This document shows, piece after piece, positions 18,181-28,318 of a DNA stretch of 64,000 nucleotides. How positions within the stretch are numbered: the first letter of the stretch is position 1; each line of letters begins with the position of its first letter. The notes under the pieces are model-generated. The model saw only the letters and a list, made by a program, of their open reading frames with translations, was not told where the DNA came from and did no database searches. The DNA lies in NCBI RefSeq assembly GCF_021728295.1, contig NZ_JAKJXE010000005.1:346883-410882 (forward strand), given 5' to 3'. Origin of the DNA: Pseudomonas petrae (GTDB lineage Bacteria; Pseudomonadota; Gammaproteobacteria; Pseudomonadales; Pseudomonadaceae). A program made the translations under genes and the position numbers.

Positions 18181-19212
18181 TCAACGCACAGGTGGTGCGT
18201 ATTGAATGCCGCCAGCGTTCCACAGAGCGTTCTGACCGCGAGCGATCTCCAGAGGAGTGGCTGCGCCCAGGTTCTTCTCGAAGATTTCGCCGTAGTTACC
18301 GACTTGCTTGACGATCTGCACGACCCAGTCTTTCTTCAGCTTCAGCTGCGGACCGTAATCGCCGTCGGCACCCAGCAAGCGGGCCACGTCAGGGTTCTTG
18401 GTGGATTTGGCTTCGGCTTCAACGTTTTTCGACGTGACGCCAGCTTCTTCCGCGTTCAGCAGCGCGTAACCGACCCAGCGAACAACGGTGGTCCAATCTT
18501 CATCGCCACGGGCGACAACAGGGCCCAACGGTTCTTTGGAGATGGTTTCAGGCAGAACGACGTAATCCTTCGGCGAGGCCAGCTTGGAGCGCTGTGCGTA
18601 GAGCTGGGATTTGTCGGAGGTCAGTACGTCGCAACGACCGGATTCCAGCGACTTGGCGCTTTCGTCGGAGGTGTCGAACGTGATCGGGGTGTACTTGAGG
18701 TTGTTGGCGCGGAAGTAGTCCGACACGTTCAGCTCAGTGGTGGTACCGGCTTGAATACAGATTGTAGCGCCGTCCAGTTCCTTGGCACTTTTCACGCCCA
18801 GCTTGCTGTTGGCCAGGAAGCCAACGCCGTCGTAATAAGTGACGAAGCCCGGGAACACCAGACCCATGCTCGCGTCGCGGGAGCTGGTCCAGGTGGTGTT
18901 ACGCGACAGGATGTCGATTTCGCCGGACTGCAGCGCGGTGAAGCGTTCTTTGGCGTTCAGCTGGCTGAACTTGACCTTGGTCGCGTCGCCAAAAATCGCA
19001 GCAGCGACGGCGCGGCAGAAGTCGGCGTCGATGCCCTGGATCTTGCCGCTTGCGTCCGGAACCGAGAAGCCTGGCAGACCGTCGCTGACGCCGCACTGAA
19101 TAAAGCCCTTCTTCTGAATGGCGTCCAGCTTGGCACCCGCTTGAGCGAACCCGGTCAGACCGAGCGCTGCAGCGGCGGCCACTACAGCCAGGGTGGATTT
19201 CAACATCTTCAT
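18181..19212 (-). CDS. aapJ: General amino-acid ABC transporter, periplasmic binding protein
   Basis: A 343 aa periplasmic solute-binding protein. The signal peptide MKMLKSTLAVVAAAAALGLTGFAQA is followed by KLDAIQKKGFIQCGVSDGLPGFSVPDASG, typical of the AapJ/YhdW family, and the SBP_bac_3 core (IDADFCRAVAAAIFGD, LSRNTTWTSSRDASMGLVF). It binds amino acids and delivers them to AapQM. It is first in the operon, with GGAGG 5 nt before its ATG. The rest of the operon lies after a hairpin. Confidence 0.95.
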   Translation of the reverse strand: MKMLKSTLAVVAAAAALGLTGFAQAGAKLDAIQKKGFIQCGVSDGLPGFSVPDASGKIQGIDADFCRAVAAAIFGDATKVKFSQLNAKERFTALQSGEIDILSRNTTWTSSRDASMGLVFPGFVTYYDGVGFLANSKLGVKSAKELDGATICIQAGTTTELNVSDYFRANNLKYTPITFDTSDESAKSLESGRCDVLTSDKSQLYAQRSKLASPKDYVVLPETISKEPLGPVVARGDEDWTTVVRWVGYALLNAEEAGVTSKNVEAEAKSTKNPDVARLLGADGDYGPQLKLKKDWVVQIVKQVGNYGEIFEKNLGAATPLEIARGQNALWNAGGIQYAPPVR

Positions 19213-20358
<1,146 letters not shown>

Positions 20359-20472
20359 TCCACTCATTTGATCCTTCCAATTACGTTGCGGATTTGCTAG
20401 GACACTACGCCGCGCCGGGTTCTTGCTTTACACTCCCCGGCGTACATTCCTAAATCAATCGATGAGATCACC

Positions 20473-21939
20473 GTGCTCAAAGCACTTAAAAAGATGTTCG
20501 GAAAAAGCGAGGCTGAGCCGCTCGCGCCTGCTGCTCCCCTCCCCGTCCCCCAGCGCCAGACCGAAAGCGTCTCGCGGGAACCGTCAGCAGCAGAAGTGCA
20601 CGTGCCTGCGCCCGAGCATTTGGCAGCCACCGCACCGGCCGTTACATCGCCCGTCAGGGCTGAACGCCCGCGCCGAGAACGTGCGCCAAAGCCCGTCGTC
20701 ATTCCCTGGAACCTCGAAGACTTCGCCGTCGAGCCCCTGGAAGGCAAAACCCGTTTTCACGATTTTCCCCTCGCCCCCGAATTGATGCATGCCATCCAGG
20801 ACCTGGGCTTCCCGTACTGCACGCCGATCCAGGCTGGCGTTCTGGGTTACACCCTCAAAGGCCGAGATGCCATCGGCCGCGCCCAGACCGGCACCGGCAA
20901 GACCGCCGCCTTCCTGATTTCCATCATTACCCAGCTGACCCAGACGCCTCCCCCGAAAGAGCGCTACATGGGTGAACCCCGCGCGCTGATCATTGCGCCG
21001 ACCCGCGAGCTGGTGGTGCAGATCGCCAAGGACGCCGAGGCGCTGACCAAGTACACCGACCTCAACGTGATGACGTTCGTGGGGGGCATGGATTTCGACA
21101 AGCAGCTCAAGCACCTCGAAGCACGCCACTGCGACATTCTGGTCGCGACACCAGGCCGCCTGCTGGACTTCGCCCAGCGCGGCGACGTGCACCTGGACAT
21201 GGTTGAAGTCATGGTGTTGGACGAAGCCGACCGCATGCTCGACATGGGCTTCATTCCTCAAGTTCGCTCGATCATTCGCCAGACTCCCCACAAGGGCGAG
21301 CGCCAGACGCTGCTGTTCTCCGCCACCTTCACCGAAGACGTGATGAACCTGGCCAAGCAGTGGACGACAGATCCTGCGATTGTCGAGATCGAATCGCTGA
21401 ACGTCGCCAGCGACACCGTCGAGCAGCACATCTATGCCGTGGCCGGCGCCGACAAGTACAAGCTGTTGTTCAACCTGATCAATGATCACGGTTGGGAGCG
21501 GGTGATGGTCTTCGCCAACCGCAAGGACGAAGTGCGGCGTATTGAAGAGCGCCTGGTGCGTGACGGCATCAATGCCGCGCAGCTCTCAGGCGACGTGCCA
21601 CAGCACAAGCGCATCAAGACGCTGGAAGGCTTTCGCGAAGGCAAGATTCGCGTGCTGGTGGCCACCGACGTGGCGGGGCGCGGGATCCACATCGACGGCA
21701 TCAGTCACGTGATCAACTTCACGCTGCCGGAAGTCCCGGACGACTACGTGCACCGCATCGGCCGCACCGGTCGTGCAGGCGCAGACGGCGTGTCGATCAG
21801 CTTCGCCGGTGAAGACGATTCGTATCAGCTGCCGTCGATCGAAGAGAAGCTGGGCCGCAAGATCAGCTGCGAAACGCCGCCGACCGTGTTGTTACGGCCG
21901 GTGGTGCGCGTGCAGCGGGCGATTCCTGCGGCGGAATGA
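20473..21939 (+). CDS. rhlB: ATP-dependent RNA helicase RhlB
   Basis: A DEAD-box helicase (488 aa) which in enterobacteria works with the degradosome. Motifs in order: Q-motif region [10 protein letters not shown], motif [12 protein letters not shown], Ia [27 protein letters not shown], and [12 protein letters not shown]. The first 90 residues are a Pro/Ala-rich low-complexity extension ([13 protein letters not shown]) starting with [11 protein letters not shown]. Initiation is at GTG 20473, giving the usual Pseudomonas N-terminus. Confidence 0.94.
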   Translation: MLKALKKMFGKSEAEPLAPAAPLPVPQRQTESVSREPSAAEVHVPAPEHLAATAPAVTSPVRAERPRRERAPKPVVIPWNLEDFAVEPLEGKTRFHDFPLAPELMHAIQDLGFPYCTPIQAGVLGYTLKGRDAIGRAQTGTGKTAAFLISIITQLTQTPPPKERYMGEPRALIIAPTRELVVQIAKDAEALTKYTDLNVMTFVGGMDFDKQLKHLEARHCDILVATPGRLLDFAQRGDVHLDMVEVMVLDEADRMLDMGFIPQVRSIIRQTPHKGERQTLLFSATFTEDVMNLAKQWTTDPAIVEIESLNVASDTVEQHIYAVAGADKYKLLFNLINDHGWERVMVFANRKDEVRRIEERLVRDGINAAQLSGDVPQHKRIKTLEGFREGKIRVLVATDVAGRGIHIDGISHVINFTLPEVPDDYVHRIGRTGRAGADGVSISFAGEDDSYQLPSIEEKLGRKISCETPPTVLLRPVVRVQRAIPAAE

Positions 21940-21947
21940 TGGCTATT

Positions 21948-22038
21948 TGTAGGAGCGCGCTTGCCCGCGAACGTGGTGGGTCAATTGGCCCGCCTGTCAC
22001 AGACATAGCGCAATTCGCGGGCAAGCGCGCTCCTACAG
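21948..22038. repeat. REPIN 3
   Basis: Inverted REP doublet between the convergent rhlB and moaE genes: left arm TGTAGGAGCGCGCTTGCCCG from 21949, right arm ending at 22037. Confidence 0.85.
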
Positions 22039-22057
22039 TTACGTGCGTTTAGCCCTC

Positions 22058-22507
22058 CTATTTCCAGCGATCCGCAGCCTTGTGGTCGCTGTCGCGCCCT
22101 TCAACCCAGCGCGGGCCTTCTGAGGTGTTTTCCTTCTTCCAGAACGGCGCTCGGGTTTTCAGATAATCCATAACGAAATCGCAGGCCTCGAACGCGGCCT
22201 GGCGATGGGCGCTGGCTGCCGCGACGAACACAATCGGCTCGCCCGGCGCCAACTCGCCCACCCGGTGAATCACTTCCAGCTTGAGCAGCGGCCAGCGCTG
22301 TTGCGCTTCGTCGACGATGTTGAGCAGCGCTTTCTCGGTCATTCCGGGGTAGTGCTCGAGGAACATCCCCGCCACTTCACGGCCGTCGTTGAAATCCCGT
22401 ACGTAGCCCACAAAGCTGACCACCGCACCCACGCCGACGTTGGCGTCGTGCATGGCGTTGACTTCCGCGCCTGGATCGAACGCGGCGGCTTGCACTCGCA
22501 CGCTCAT
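22058..22507 (-). CDS. moaE: Molybdopterin synthase large subunit
   Basis: MoaE (149 aa) is the catalytic subunit of molybdopterin synthase, inserting two sulfurs carried by MoaD into precursor Z (cPMP). Features are GAVVSFVGYVRDFNDG, the FLEHYPGMTEKAL motif, HRVGELAPGEPIVFVAAASAHRQ and the catalytic lysines in APFWKKE. The ATG at 22507 lies one base after the moaD stop, so translation is coupled. An upstream in-frame start within moaD is less likely. Confidence 0.95.
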   Translation of the reverse strand: MSVRVQAAAFDPGAEVNAMHDANVGVGAVVSFVGYVRDFNDGREVAGMFLEHYPGMTEKALLNIVDEAQQRWPLLKLEVIHRVGELAPGEPIVFVAAASAHRQAAFEACDFVMDYLKTRAPFWKKENTSEGPRWVEGRDSDHKAADRWK

Positions 22508-22508
22508 A

Positions 22509-22760
22509 TCAGCCTCCGGTGACGGTGGGAAAGAACGCCACTTCATCGCCCGGCTCAACGGGCGTGTCCAGGGAGCACAGCTCCTGATTACGGGCGCACA
22601 TGATGCCTTTCTCGCTCAGCACTTCCCACACACCGCCGCGCTCCAGCAAATGCTGGCGCACGGCGTCGACGGTGGCGAACACGCCTTCGAGGTTCTCGCT
22701 CTCGGTGCCGAGGGTTTCGCGAAAACGCGCGAAGAACTGGACTTGCACGTGAATGGTCAT
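22509..22760 (-). CDS. moaD: Molybdopterin synthase sulfur carrier subunit
   Basis: MoaD (83 aa) is a ubiquitin-like sulfur carrier. It begins [18 protein letters not shown] and ends in the required Gly-Gly (FFPTVTGG), which is thiocarboxylated before donation to MoaE. Its ATG overlaps the moaC stop in an ATGA junction (22757-22760). The longer frame reading upstream into moaC is spurious. Confidence 0.95.
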   Translation of the reverse strand: MTIHVQVQFFARFRETLGTESENLEGVFATVDAVRQHLLERGGVWEVLSEKGIMCARNQELCSLDTPVEPGDEVAFFPTVTGG

Positions 22761-23242
22761 TGGGCGCTCACCTGGTCGTCGGCGATGAAGTGTCCGCTCT
22801 TGCCACCGAGTTTTTCGAGCAGCCGCACGTGCTCGATGGTCATGCCGCGGTCCACCGCCTTGCACATGTCGTAGATCGTCAGGGCGGCGATGCTGGCGGC
22901 GGTCAACGCTTCCATTTCCACCCCGGTCTGGCCGGAGAGTTTGCAGCGAGCAACGATGTGCACGGTGTCAGGACTTTCGGCGGTGAGTTCGACCTTCACG
23001 CCCGTAAGCATCAACGGATGACACAGGGGAATCAGATCGCTGGTTTTCTTCGCGGCTTGAATGCCCGCAATGCGCGCGACGGCAAATACGTCCCCTTTGG
23101 GATGCCCGCCTGCGACGATCATTTGCAGGGTTTCGGGCAGCATGCGCACGCGCGCTTCGGCCGCGGCTTCACGGAACGTCACGTCTTTTTCAGTGACGTC
23201 GACCATGTGGGCGCGACCTTGGGAATCGAGATGAGTGAGCAC
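22757..23242 (-). CDS. moaC: Cyclic pyranopterin monophosphate synthase
   Basis: MoaC (161 aa) converts the MoaA product to cPMP in molybdenum-cofactor synthesis. Conserved blocks are [48 protein letters not shown], and [28 protein letters not shown]. Translation starts at GTG 23242 with AGGAG 7 nt upstream. It is the first gene of the moaCDE operon; moaA and moaB are not in this window. Confidence 0.96.
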   Translation of the reverse strand: MLTHLDSQGRAHMVDVTEKDVTFREAAAEARVRMLPETLQMIVAGGHPKGDVFAVARIAGIQAAKKTSDLIPLCHPLMLTGVKVELTAESPDTVHIVARCKLSGQTGVEMEALTAASIAALTIYDMCKAVDRGMTIEHVRLLEKLGGKSGHFIADDQVSAQ

Positions 23243-23292
23243 GGGATGACTCCTGAACAGGAGCGGGGATTGTAACGCCGATGCGACCCGAA

Positions 23293-23384
23293 CTGTAGGA
23301 GCGCGCTTTCCCGCGAACGCGTTGTGTCAGTCAACATCTCTATGACTGATCTGACGCATTCGCGGGCAAGCGCGCTCCTGCAGA
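23293..23384. repeat. REPIN 4
   Basis: Inverted REP doublet between moaC and the PhoH gene: left arm from 23294 (with a C-to-T change in the GCTTGCCC core, here GCTTTCCC), right arm ending at 23383. It ends 13 bp from the phoH stop. Confidence 0.83.
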
Positions 23385-23396
23385 TTCAAAACCGTT

Positions 23397-24791
23397 TTAC
23401 AAATGGCTCTCCGCGTATTCAGCCAGGATCGAGCGTGGGACACCTTGCAGACTGATGTGTACGCCGTTGGGGAAATCCTTGAAGCGCTCCGTCAGGTAGG
23501 TCAGCCCCGAACTGGTGGCCGACAGATAAGGGGTATCGATCTGCGCAAGGTTGCCCAGGCAGACCACTTTGGAACCGGCGCCGGCACGGGTGATGATGGT
23601 TTTCATCTGGTGCGGCGTGAGGTTCTGGCATTCATCGATCAGGATCAGGCTCTGCTGGAAGCTTCGGCCCCGAATGTAGTTGAGGGATTTGAACTGCAGC
23701 GGCACCTTGCTCAGGATGTAATCGACGCTGCCATGGGTGTTTTCGTCATCCATGTGCAACGCTTCCAGGTTGTCGGTGATCGCGCCAAGCCATGGCTCCA
23801 TCTTTTCCGCTTCGGTGCCGGGCAGAAAGCCGATCTCCTGGTCGAGCCCCTGCACGCTACGGGTGGCGATGATGCGCCGATAACGCTTGCTGACCATGGT
23901 CTGCTCGATGGCAGCGGCCAAGGCGAGAATGGTCTTGCCCGAACCGGCCGCGCCGGACAGGTTGACCAGATGAATATCCGGATCGAGCAGCGCGAACAGC
24001 GCCAGCCCCTGATAGATGTCACGCGGCTTCAGCCCCCACGCTTCCTGGTGCAGCAGCGGTTCTTGATGCATGTCCAGCAACAGCAACTCATCAGGTTTGA
24101 CGCCTTTGACCCAACCCACGAAGCCTTGCTCATCAATGATGAATTCGTTGATGTGCACAGACGGAATCTGCTCGATCATCTGCACTTTGTGCCAGGTACG
24201 GCCGTGATCCTGACGGGTGTCGACTTTGCTCACCCGGTCCCAGAAAGAGCCGGTCATGTTGTGGTAACCGCGGGACAGCATCGACACGTCGTCGACCAGT
24301 TGGTCGGTGCTGTAATCCTCGGCCTCGATGCCGCAGGCCCGCGCTTTGAGGCGCATATTGATGTCTTTGGTGACCAGTACGATACGCGTGTCCTTTTTCC
24401 GCGCATGCAGGTCGATCAACTGGTTGATGATGATGTTGTCATTGAGGTTGTCGGGCAGCAGACGGTTGGGCTCTTGCCGCTTGTTCATGAGGATGGACAG
24501 ATAACCTTTGAAAACGCCTGTACCGCGATCGATCGGTACGCCTTTTTCGACCTCCTCCGGGGTCGCTTCGCCGAGTGTCTTGTCAATCAACCGGATCGCC
24601 TGCCGACATTCAGCAGCCACCGAGTGCTTGCCCGCCTTGAGCTTGTCCAGTTCTTCCAGGACCGTCATGGGGAGTGCAACGTGATGTTCTTCGAAATTCA
24701 GAAGCGCGTTTGGATCATGGATCAATACGTTGGTATCGAGCACGTAGAGGATTGGCTGGTTAGAGGAAGGGGTGCGTCCGTGGTCATCCAT
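23397..24791 (-). CDS. PIN domain-PhoH family ATPase
   Basis: A 464 aa cytosolic protein with an N-terminal PIN-type ribonuclease domain (YVLDTNVLIHDPNALL at residues 15-30, later acidic residue TKDINMRLKARACG) fused to a PhoH-like RNA helicase/ATPase domain (Walker A SGAAGSGKTILALAAA near residue 255, Walker B LILIDECQNLTPHQMK). The architecture matches the YlaK/PhoH2 class, in which some members unwind and cleave RNA. AGGTGAG precedes the ATG. It is monocistronic. The precise RNA target is unknown. Confidence 0.9.
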   Translation of the reverse strand: MDDHGRTPSSNQPILYVLDTNVLIHDPNALLNFEEHHVALPMTVLEELDKLKAGKHSVAAECRQAIRLIDKTLGEATPEEVEKGVPIDRGTGVFKGYLSILMNKRQEPNRLLPDNLNDNIIINQLIDLHARKKDTRIVLVTKDINMRLKARACGIEAEDYSTDQLVDDVSMLSRGYHNMTGSFWDRVSKVDTRQDHGRTWHKVQMIEQIPSVHINEFIIDEQGFVGWVKGVKPDELLLLDMHQEPLLHQEAWGLKPRDIYQGLALFALLDPDIHLVNLSGAAGSGKTILALAAAIEQTMVSKRYRRIIATRSVQGLDQEIGFLPGTEAEKMEPWLGAITDNLEALHMDDENTHGSVDYILSKVPLQFKSLNYIRGRSFQQSLILIDECQNLTPHQMKTIITRAGAGSKVVCLGNLAQIDTPYLSATSSGLTYLTERFKDFPNGVHISLQGVPRSILAEYAESHL

Positions 24792-25107
24792 ACTCGCTCA
24801 CCTTTGTAGTAGCCAAGTGACGCAACACACAGCGATGCTGCGCCACGAAAAGGCCGCCGAGGCTTTCCCCTTGAGGCAGGAGAAAATTGCGCAAAGTGGG
24901 GTCTGGAATGACGCCACCTGTGTTGCAGGGTTCGGCGGTCTGTTGTCGTAATACCGCAAAACCGATGACATAAAAACGCGTTTCGGCGCTTTTTGAAGTT
25001 TATTTTTCAGGGGGCGAAATAGCCCTTGGCGGATGGGTCAGCCGCGTTTAAAGTCGGAAGTCCGGTCCGGGACAAATCCTCAGAAATTTCCGAAATACCC
25101 CCCCTCG
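24792..25107. other. Intergenic region between deacetylase-like gene and phoH-type gene
   Basis: This 316 bp stretch downstream of the minus-strand gene at 25108 must include the promoter of the PhoH-family gene. The AT-richer part is 24950-25020. I see no clear terminator, repeat or ORF. Confidence 0.5.
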
Positions 25108-26364
25108 CTATTCCTTTTGTTTCGCTGGCGGTGCCGTCTGATTGACCGCTGCACCCGGCTGATCGACCGGCTCTTCGGCGGCGTCATTGTCCGGCGTGTC
25201 AGCCTCCTCATCCGGCACATCTTCTTCGTCCGCCAACTGCTGCGGATAGATATGACAGTCCTCCCACATCACCCCGCTTTGCGCGGTATTGGCCATCAGC
25301 CATGGCACCGCCTGCTGAGGCTTGTCCGTGCTGTCATGGAACACCACATTGCCGCGCCGCCAGAGCAGCATCAGCGTGAGCACCCGGTTGGCAGCCTGCT
25401 CGGCGCTGATGCGTCCGGTGCCGTCCTGGGAATCGATGTTCCACAGCGAGACACGCAGCTGCTGATCACGGAAGAACGGCGCGCTGTCGGCACGACGATG
25501 CCCGTAAGGCGGGCGGAACAGCGGCACGAAATTGTCCGGCAGCACCTGCTGCACCAGCGCGGCCGTACGCTCGATGGAGTCTTGCCAGTCGCGCCAGTGG
25601 GCATGGGACCTGAACTCCCAGCCTTGCAGGCCGACGCATTGCTGCCGGTAGACGTTTTGCAGCGCTTGCGGCGAAGTGCTGTCGAGACGACTCTGCAGGC
25701 TTTTGCCCAGGACGAAGAACGTCGCGGTGATCTTCTGTTGGCGCATGAAGTCAGCCAGCCAGTCCGTGGCCCCATCAGCGACGGTCGGACCGCTCTCGAA
25801 GTTGAGCAGGAAGGTCCGGTCCGGCATTTCCTCGCCGCTGAGTTCGTCGGAGTTGTAGCGCTCGATCTCGCTGCTGGTCTGCGGGAACAAGGCGGCCATG
25901 CGCAACAGTTCGTTGAGATAACGCTGGTTGAAGGCATCGGCCGGCGCTGCCCACTGCGCATAGAAGGAATCATCGGCCACTTTGTATTCGGCGGCGCGCT
26001 GGCGCAGCATGGGCACATCGTCAACCAGCACACAGAACGAGGCGTCGGCGTCACAGGTTTTTTCAGCGAATGTCCAGTTCTCGAACAGGCGCGTCCATAA
26101 CCGTGTGCGGATGAGGTTCACCGTCGGCAGATTGATCTGGCGCAGGCCCAGGCGCGCCCCAAGCTGGGCGTCACTGAGGTTTTCGCTTTCCAGCAACTGA
26201 TGGGCGAAGCTGAGAATTTGCGCGCGAGACGCGACGTCGAACAGCTGCGGCGTTTCCAGAGCCTCCGGCCAGACTGCGCGATCCAGCATCGCAATTTCGC
26301 CCGTGGCCGCCTGTGCGTTGAGCCCCAGCAAACAGGCTCCGATCAATAACAGCATGCGCAACAC
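25108..26364 (-). CDS. Polysaccharide deacetylase-fold protein with altered active site
   Basis: A 418 aa exported protein: signal peptide MLRMLLLIGACLLGLNAQA, about 170 residues of no known domain, then a NodB-like domain. The NodB motifs are partly eroded. The usual TFDDG is NFESGP, the His motif is RSHAHWRDW, while FRPPYGHRR and LWNIDSQD (motifs 3 and 4) are kept. The C-terminal 45 residues are acidic and low-complexity (EEDVPDEEADTPDNDAAEE). GTG 26364 is preferred because GGGAG lies 6 nt before it. It may be a pseudo-enzyme or have changed metal use; the substrate is unknown. Confidence 0.82.
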   Translation of the reverse strand: MLRMLLLIGACLLGLNAQAATGEIAMLDRAVWPEALETPQLFDVASRAQILSFAHQLLESENLSDAQLGARLGLRQINLPTVNLIRTRLWTRLFENWTFAEKTCDADASFCVLVDDVPMLRQRAAEYKVADDSFYAQWAAPADAFNQRYLNELLRMAALFPQTSSEIERYNSDELSGEEMPDRTFLLNFESGPTVADGATDWLADFMRQQKITATFFVLGKSLQSRLDSTSPQALQNVYRQQCVGLQGWEFRSHAHWRDWQDSIERTAALVQQVLPDNFVPLFRPPYGHRRADSAPFFRDQQLRVSLWNIDSQDGTGRISAEQAANRVLTLMLLWRRGNVVFHDSTDKPQQAVPWLMANTAQSGVMWEDCHIYPQQLADEEDVPDEEADTPDNDAAEEPVDQPGAAVNQTAPPAKQKE

Positions 26365-26544
26365 GACGTGCTCCCAATCCTTGATAAAGAGGCCGAAAAC
26401 CGGCGAAGCACTATAGCGGATTTGCCCTGGGCCAGACTGCCGGATTCAGGCATCGTTGCCGTAGAAGCGCGCCTGTCGACACCATAGCTGGAGTGATCCG
26501 CACGCAACCCCTAGAATCGCCCGACGATTAAAGGAGACCTGCCC

Positions 26545-27324
26545 ATGCTGATGGTGATTTCCCCAGCCAAAACCCTCGATTTCGAAACGCCGCCCACCAC
26601 CACGCGTTACACCCAGCCGCAATTTCTGGATCACTCCCAGGAGCTCATCAGCCAGCTGCGCGACCTGACCCCGGCGCAGATTGGTGAGCTGATGCACCTG
26701 TCCGACAAACTCTCGGGCCTCAATGCCGCCCGCTTTGGCAGCTGGAATCCGGCCTTCACTCCCAAAAACGCCAAACAGGCGCTGCTGGCATTCAAGGGCG
26801 ACGTGTATACCGGTCTCGACGCCGACACCCTGAGCGGACCCGATCTGACGTACGCCCAGAAGCACCTGCGTATGTTGTCCGGGCTCTATGGATTGCTGCG
26901 TCCTCTGGACCTGATGCAACCGTATCGGCTGGAAATGGGCACAAAGCTGGCGAACGCGAGGGGCAAGGATCTTTACGCATTCTGGGGCGACCGCATTAGC
27001 GGGTGGCTGAACGAAGCGCTGAAAGAACAAGGCGACGACGTGCTGCTCAACCTGGCGTCGAACGAGTATTTTTCAGCGGTAAAGCGTCCGGCACTCAATG
27101 CCCGTGTCATCGAAACCGAGTTCCGCGACCAGAAAAACGGTCAGTACAAGATCATCAGTTTCTACGCCAAGAAGGCCCGGGGGATGATGACTCGCTTCGT
27201 GATTTCCGAGCGCATCGGCAAGCCCAAGGACCTGACGCAGTTCGACGCCCACGGCTATCGATACAGCAAAGAGCTGTCCTCCCCGGACAAGCTTATTTTC
27301 CTGCGCGACGAACAAGACGCCTGA
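26545..27324 (+). CDS. yaaA: Peroxide stress protein YaaA
   Basis: A 259 aa cytosolic protein of the YaaA/DUF328 family, which in E. coli limits free iron during hydrogen peroxide stress. The N-terminus [13 protein letters not shown], the middle [22 protein letters not shown], and the C-terminal [12 protein letters not shown] are diagnostic. AAAGGAGAC lies 8 nt before the ATG. It is transcribed toward the alginate region, but about 1 kb separates it from algD. Confidence 0.95.
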   Translation: MLMVISPAKTLDFETPPTTTRYTQPQFLDHSQELISQLRDLTPAQIGELMHLSDKLSGLNAARFGSWNPAFTPKNAKQALLAFKGDVYTGLDADTLSGPDLTYAQKHLRMLSGLYGLLRPLDLMQPYRLEMGTKLANARGKDLYAFWGDRISGWLNEALKEQGDDVLLNLASNEYFSAVKRPALNARVIETEFRDQKNGQYKIISFYAKKARGMMTRFVISERIGKPKDLTQFDAHGYRYSKELSSPDKLIFLRDEQDA

Positions 27325-27562
27325 GTGTATCTTTCCTTTCCAGCGCCAAAACGCCTGCCCGTTTCCAACCGTTGACGGGCACCGCGACGCCATTTGATCC
27401 CCACTTCGGTGCGTTTCGAAAGGCAACTATCCAGTCGTTTTAACGCGAAACGACTAATCCCATCATTCGAATGCATGCGCCCACCCAACCGGCGGCAAAG
27501 ACAAACAGTGATCTTGTCGCAAATTCCCACACTTACTTAGTTCATAACCTGCAGTTTGCGCG

Positions 27563-27571
27563 GACAAACGG
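27563..27571 (-). promoter_or_regulatory. AlgR-box-like site (distal)
   Basis: GACAAACGG, the reverse complement of CCGTTTGTC, is one base different from the P. aeruginosa AlgR core CCGTTCGTC. It lies about 280 bp before the predicted algD start site. Binding is inferred. Confidence 0.4.
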
Positions 27572-27797
27572 TAGTGCTGCCGACTAATTGGCGCCAACTA
27601 AAAGTCAAAAACTAATGGTTCTTTTTTTTCTCAAAAATTTAACAACTTTTTTTTCAGATTTCGTTCTGTTGATTTGAACTAGTGGCACTCCAGTCTGCAA
27701 GCCGGCCAGAGCCTTATAAACCAAGGCTCAAACCTTGATTGCCCGCGTGTTGGATCCCGTGAAAAACCATTGAGTGTACGAAAAATCTCAAAAAGAG

Positions 27798-27806
27798 GAC
27801 GAGCGG
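27798..27806 (-). promoter_or_regulatory. AlgR-box-like site (proximal)
   Basis: GACGAGCGG, reverse complement CCGCTCGTC, is one base from the AlgR core. It lies 4 bp upstream of the AlgU -35 element, a position and orientation like the proximal AlgR site of P. aeruginosa algD. Binding is inferred. Confidence 0.45.
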
Positions 27807-27810
27807 CCCG

Positions 27811-27838
27811 GAACTTATGGGGAATGCCCACGCTCCTA
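27811..27838 (+). promoter_or_regulatory. AlgU (sigma-22) type promoter of algD
   Basis: GAACTT (27811-27816) is the exact AlgU -35 element. After a 17 bp spacer comes TCCTA (27834-27838), which as I recall is also the -10 region of P. aeruginosa algD (consensus nearer TCTGA). The start site would be near 27845, about 475 bp before the algD ATG. Confidence 0.6.
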
Positions 27839-27861
27839 CATCCCGTAACAATTCTCGTCCC

Positions 27862-27885
27862 CCATGTAGGAGATCTCTTACATGG
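27862..27885 (+). repeat. 24 nt palindrome in the algD leader
   Basis: CCATGTA at 27862-27868 mirrors TACATGG at 27879-27885 around GGAGATCTCT. Only one base pair of the twelve is mismatched. It lies about 20 nt after the predicted start site, so it could be an operator or a hairpin near the 5' end of the alginate mRNA. Confidence 0.55.
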
Positions 27886-28318
27886 CACATGGACAGATCT
27901 GGAAGTTGCTTCTCAACGAAGTTAGACCCGTCGGTCAAGTGGTACGTACAAGGAGTCACGCACCAAACTAGTTGAAGTGAAATGAGCTAGCACCATTCGG
28001 GTGCCCGCAGTCGTGAATCGGGGCTGATTCATCGGGAGACGGCCAAAAGCCTTGTCCTTGACCGCCTGAGCATGACGCGCAACCCATCCGTTGGAGTGCC
28101 TGCCACATCCCAGATCGGGAACCTATATAAATATGTATGGGCGACTCGACACTGTTGATCTGTAACATTCGGGTTTGCCTTTCATATAGGTAACTCACCC
28201 CTTAATTCTGCCTGTGCTTGTCACGCGACATTCATTTGCCGTGCGTACGAGTGCGCGAAAGTTGTAAGACAGTTTTTATATTCGGCCAACTAATGGCGTA
28301 AACATCGAGGAGATTACT

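Larger units (their letters stand above)
27325..28318 (+). promoter_or_regulatory. Regulatory region and leader of the alginate operon
   Basis: A 994 bp gene-free stretch, AT-rich at 27530-27680 with long T runs, as seen in regions bent by H-NS-like or IHF proteins. It contains two near-matches to the AlgR box, an AlgU-type promoter and a 24 nt palindrome in the predicted leader (each listed separately). If the AlgU promoter is used, the algD leader is about 470 nt long. In P. aeruginosa the algD promoter is also far upstream and controlled by AlgU, AlgR and AmrZ. Confidence 0.75.

Noticed and set aside
28119..28145. GAACCT as an alternative AlgU -35 nearer to algD
   Set aside because: No acceptable -10 follows at 16-17 bp (GCGAC), whereas the GAACTT element at 27811 has both parts.
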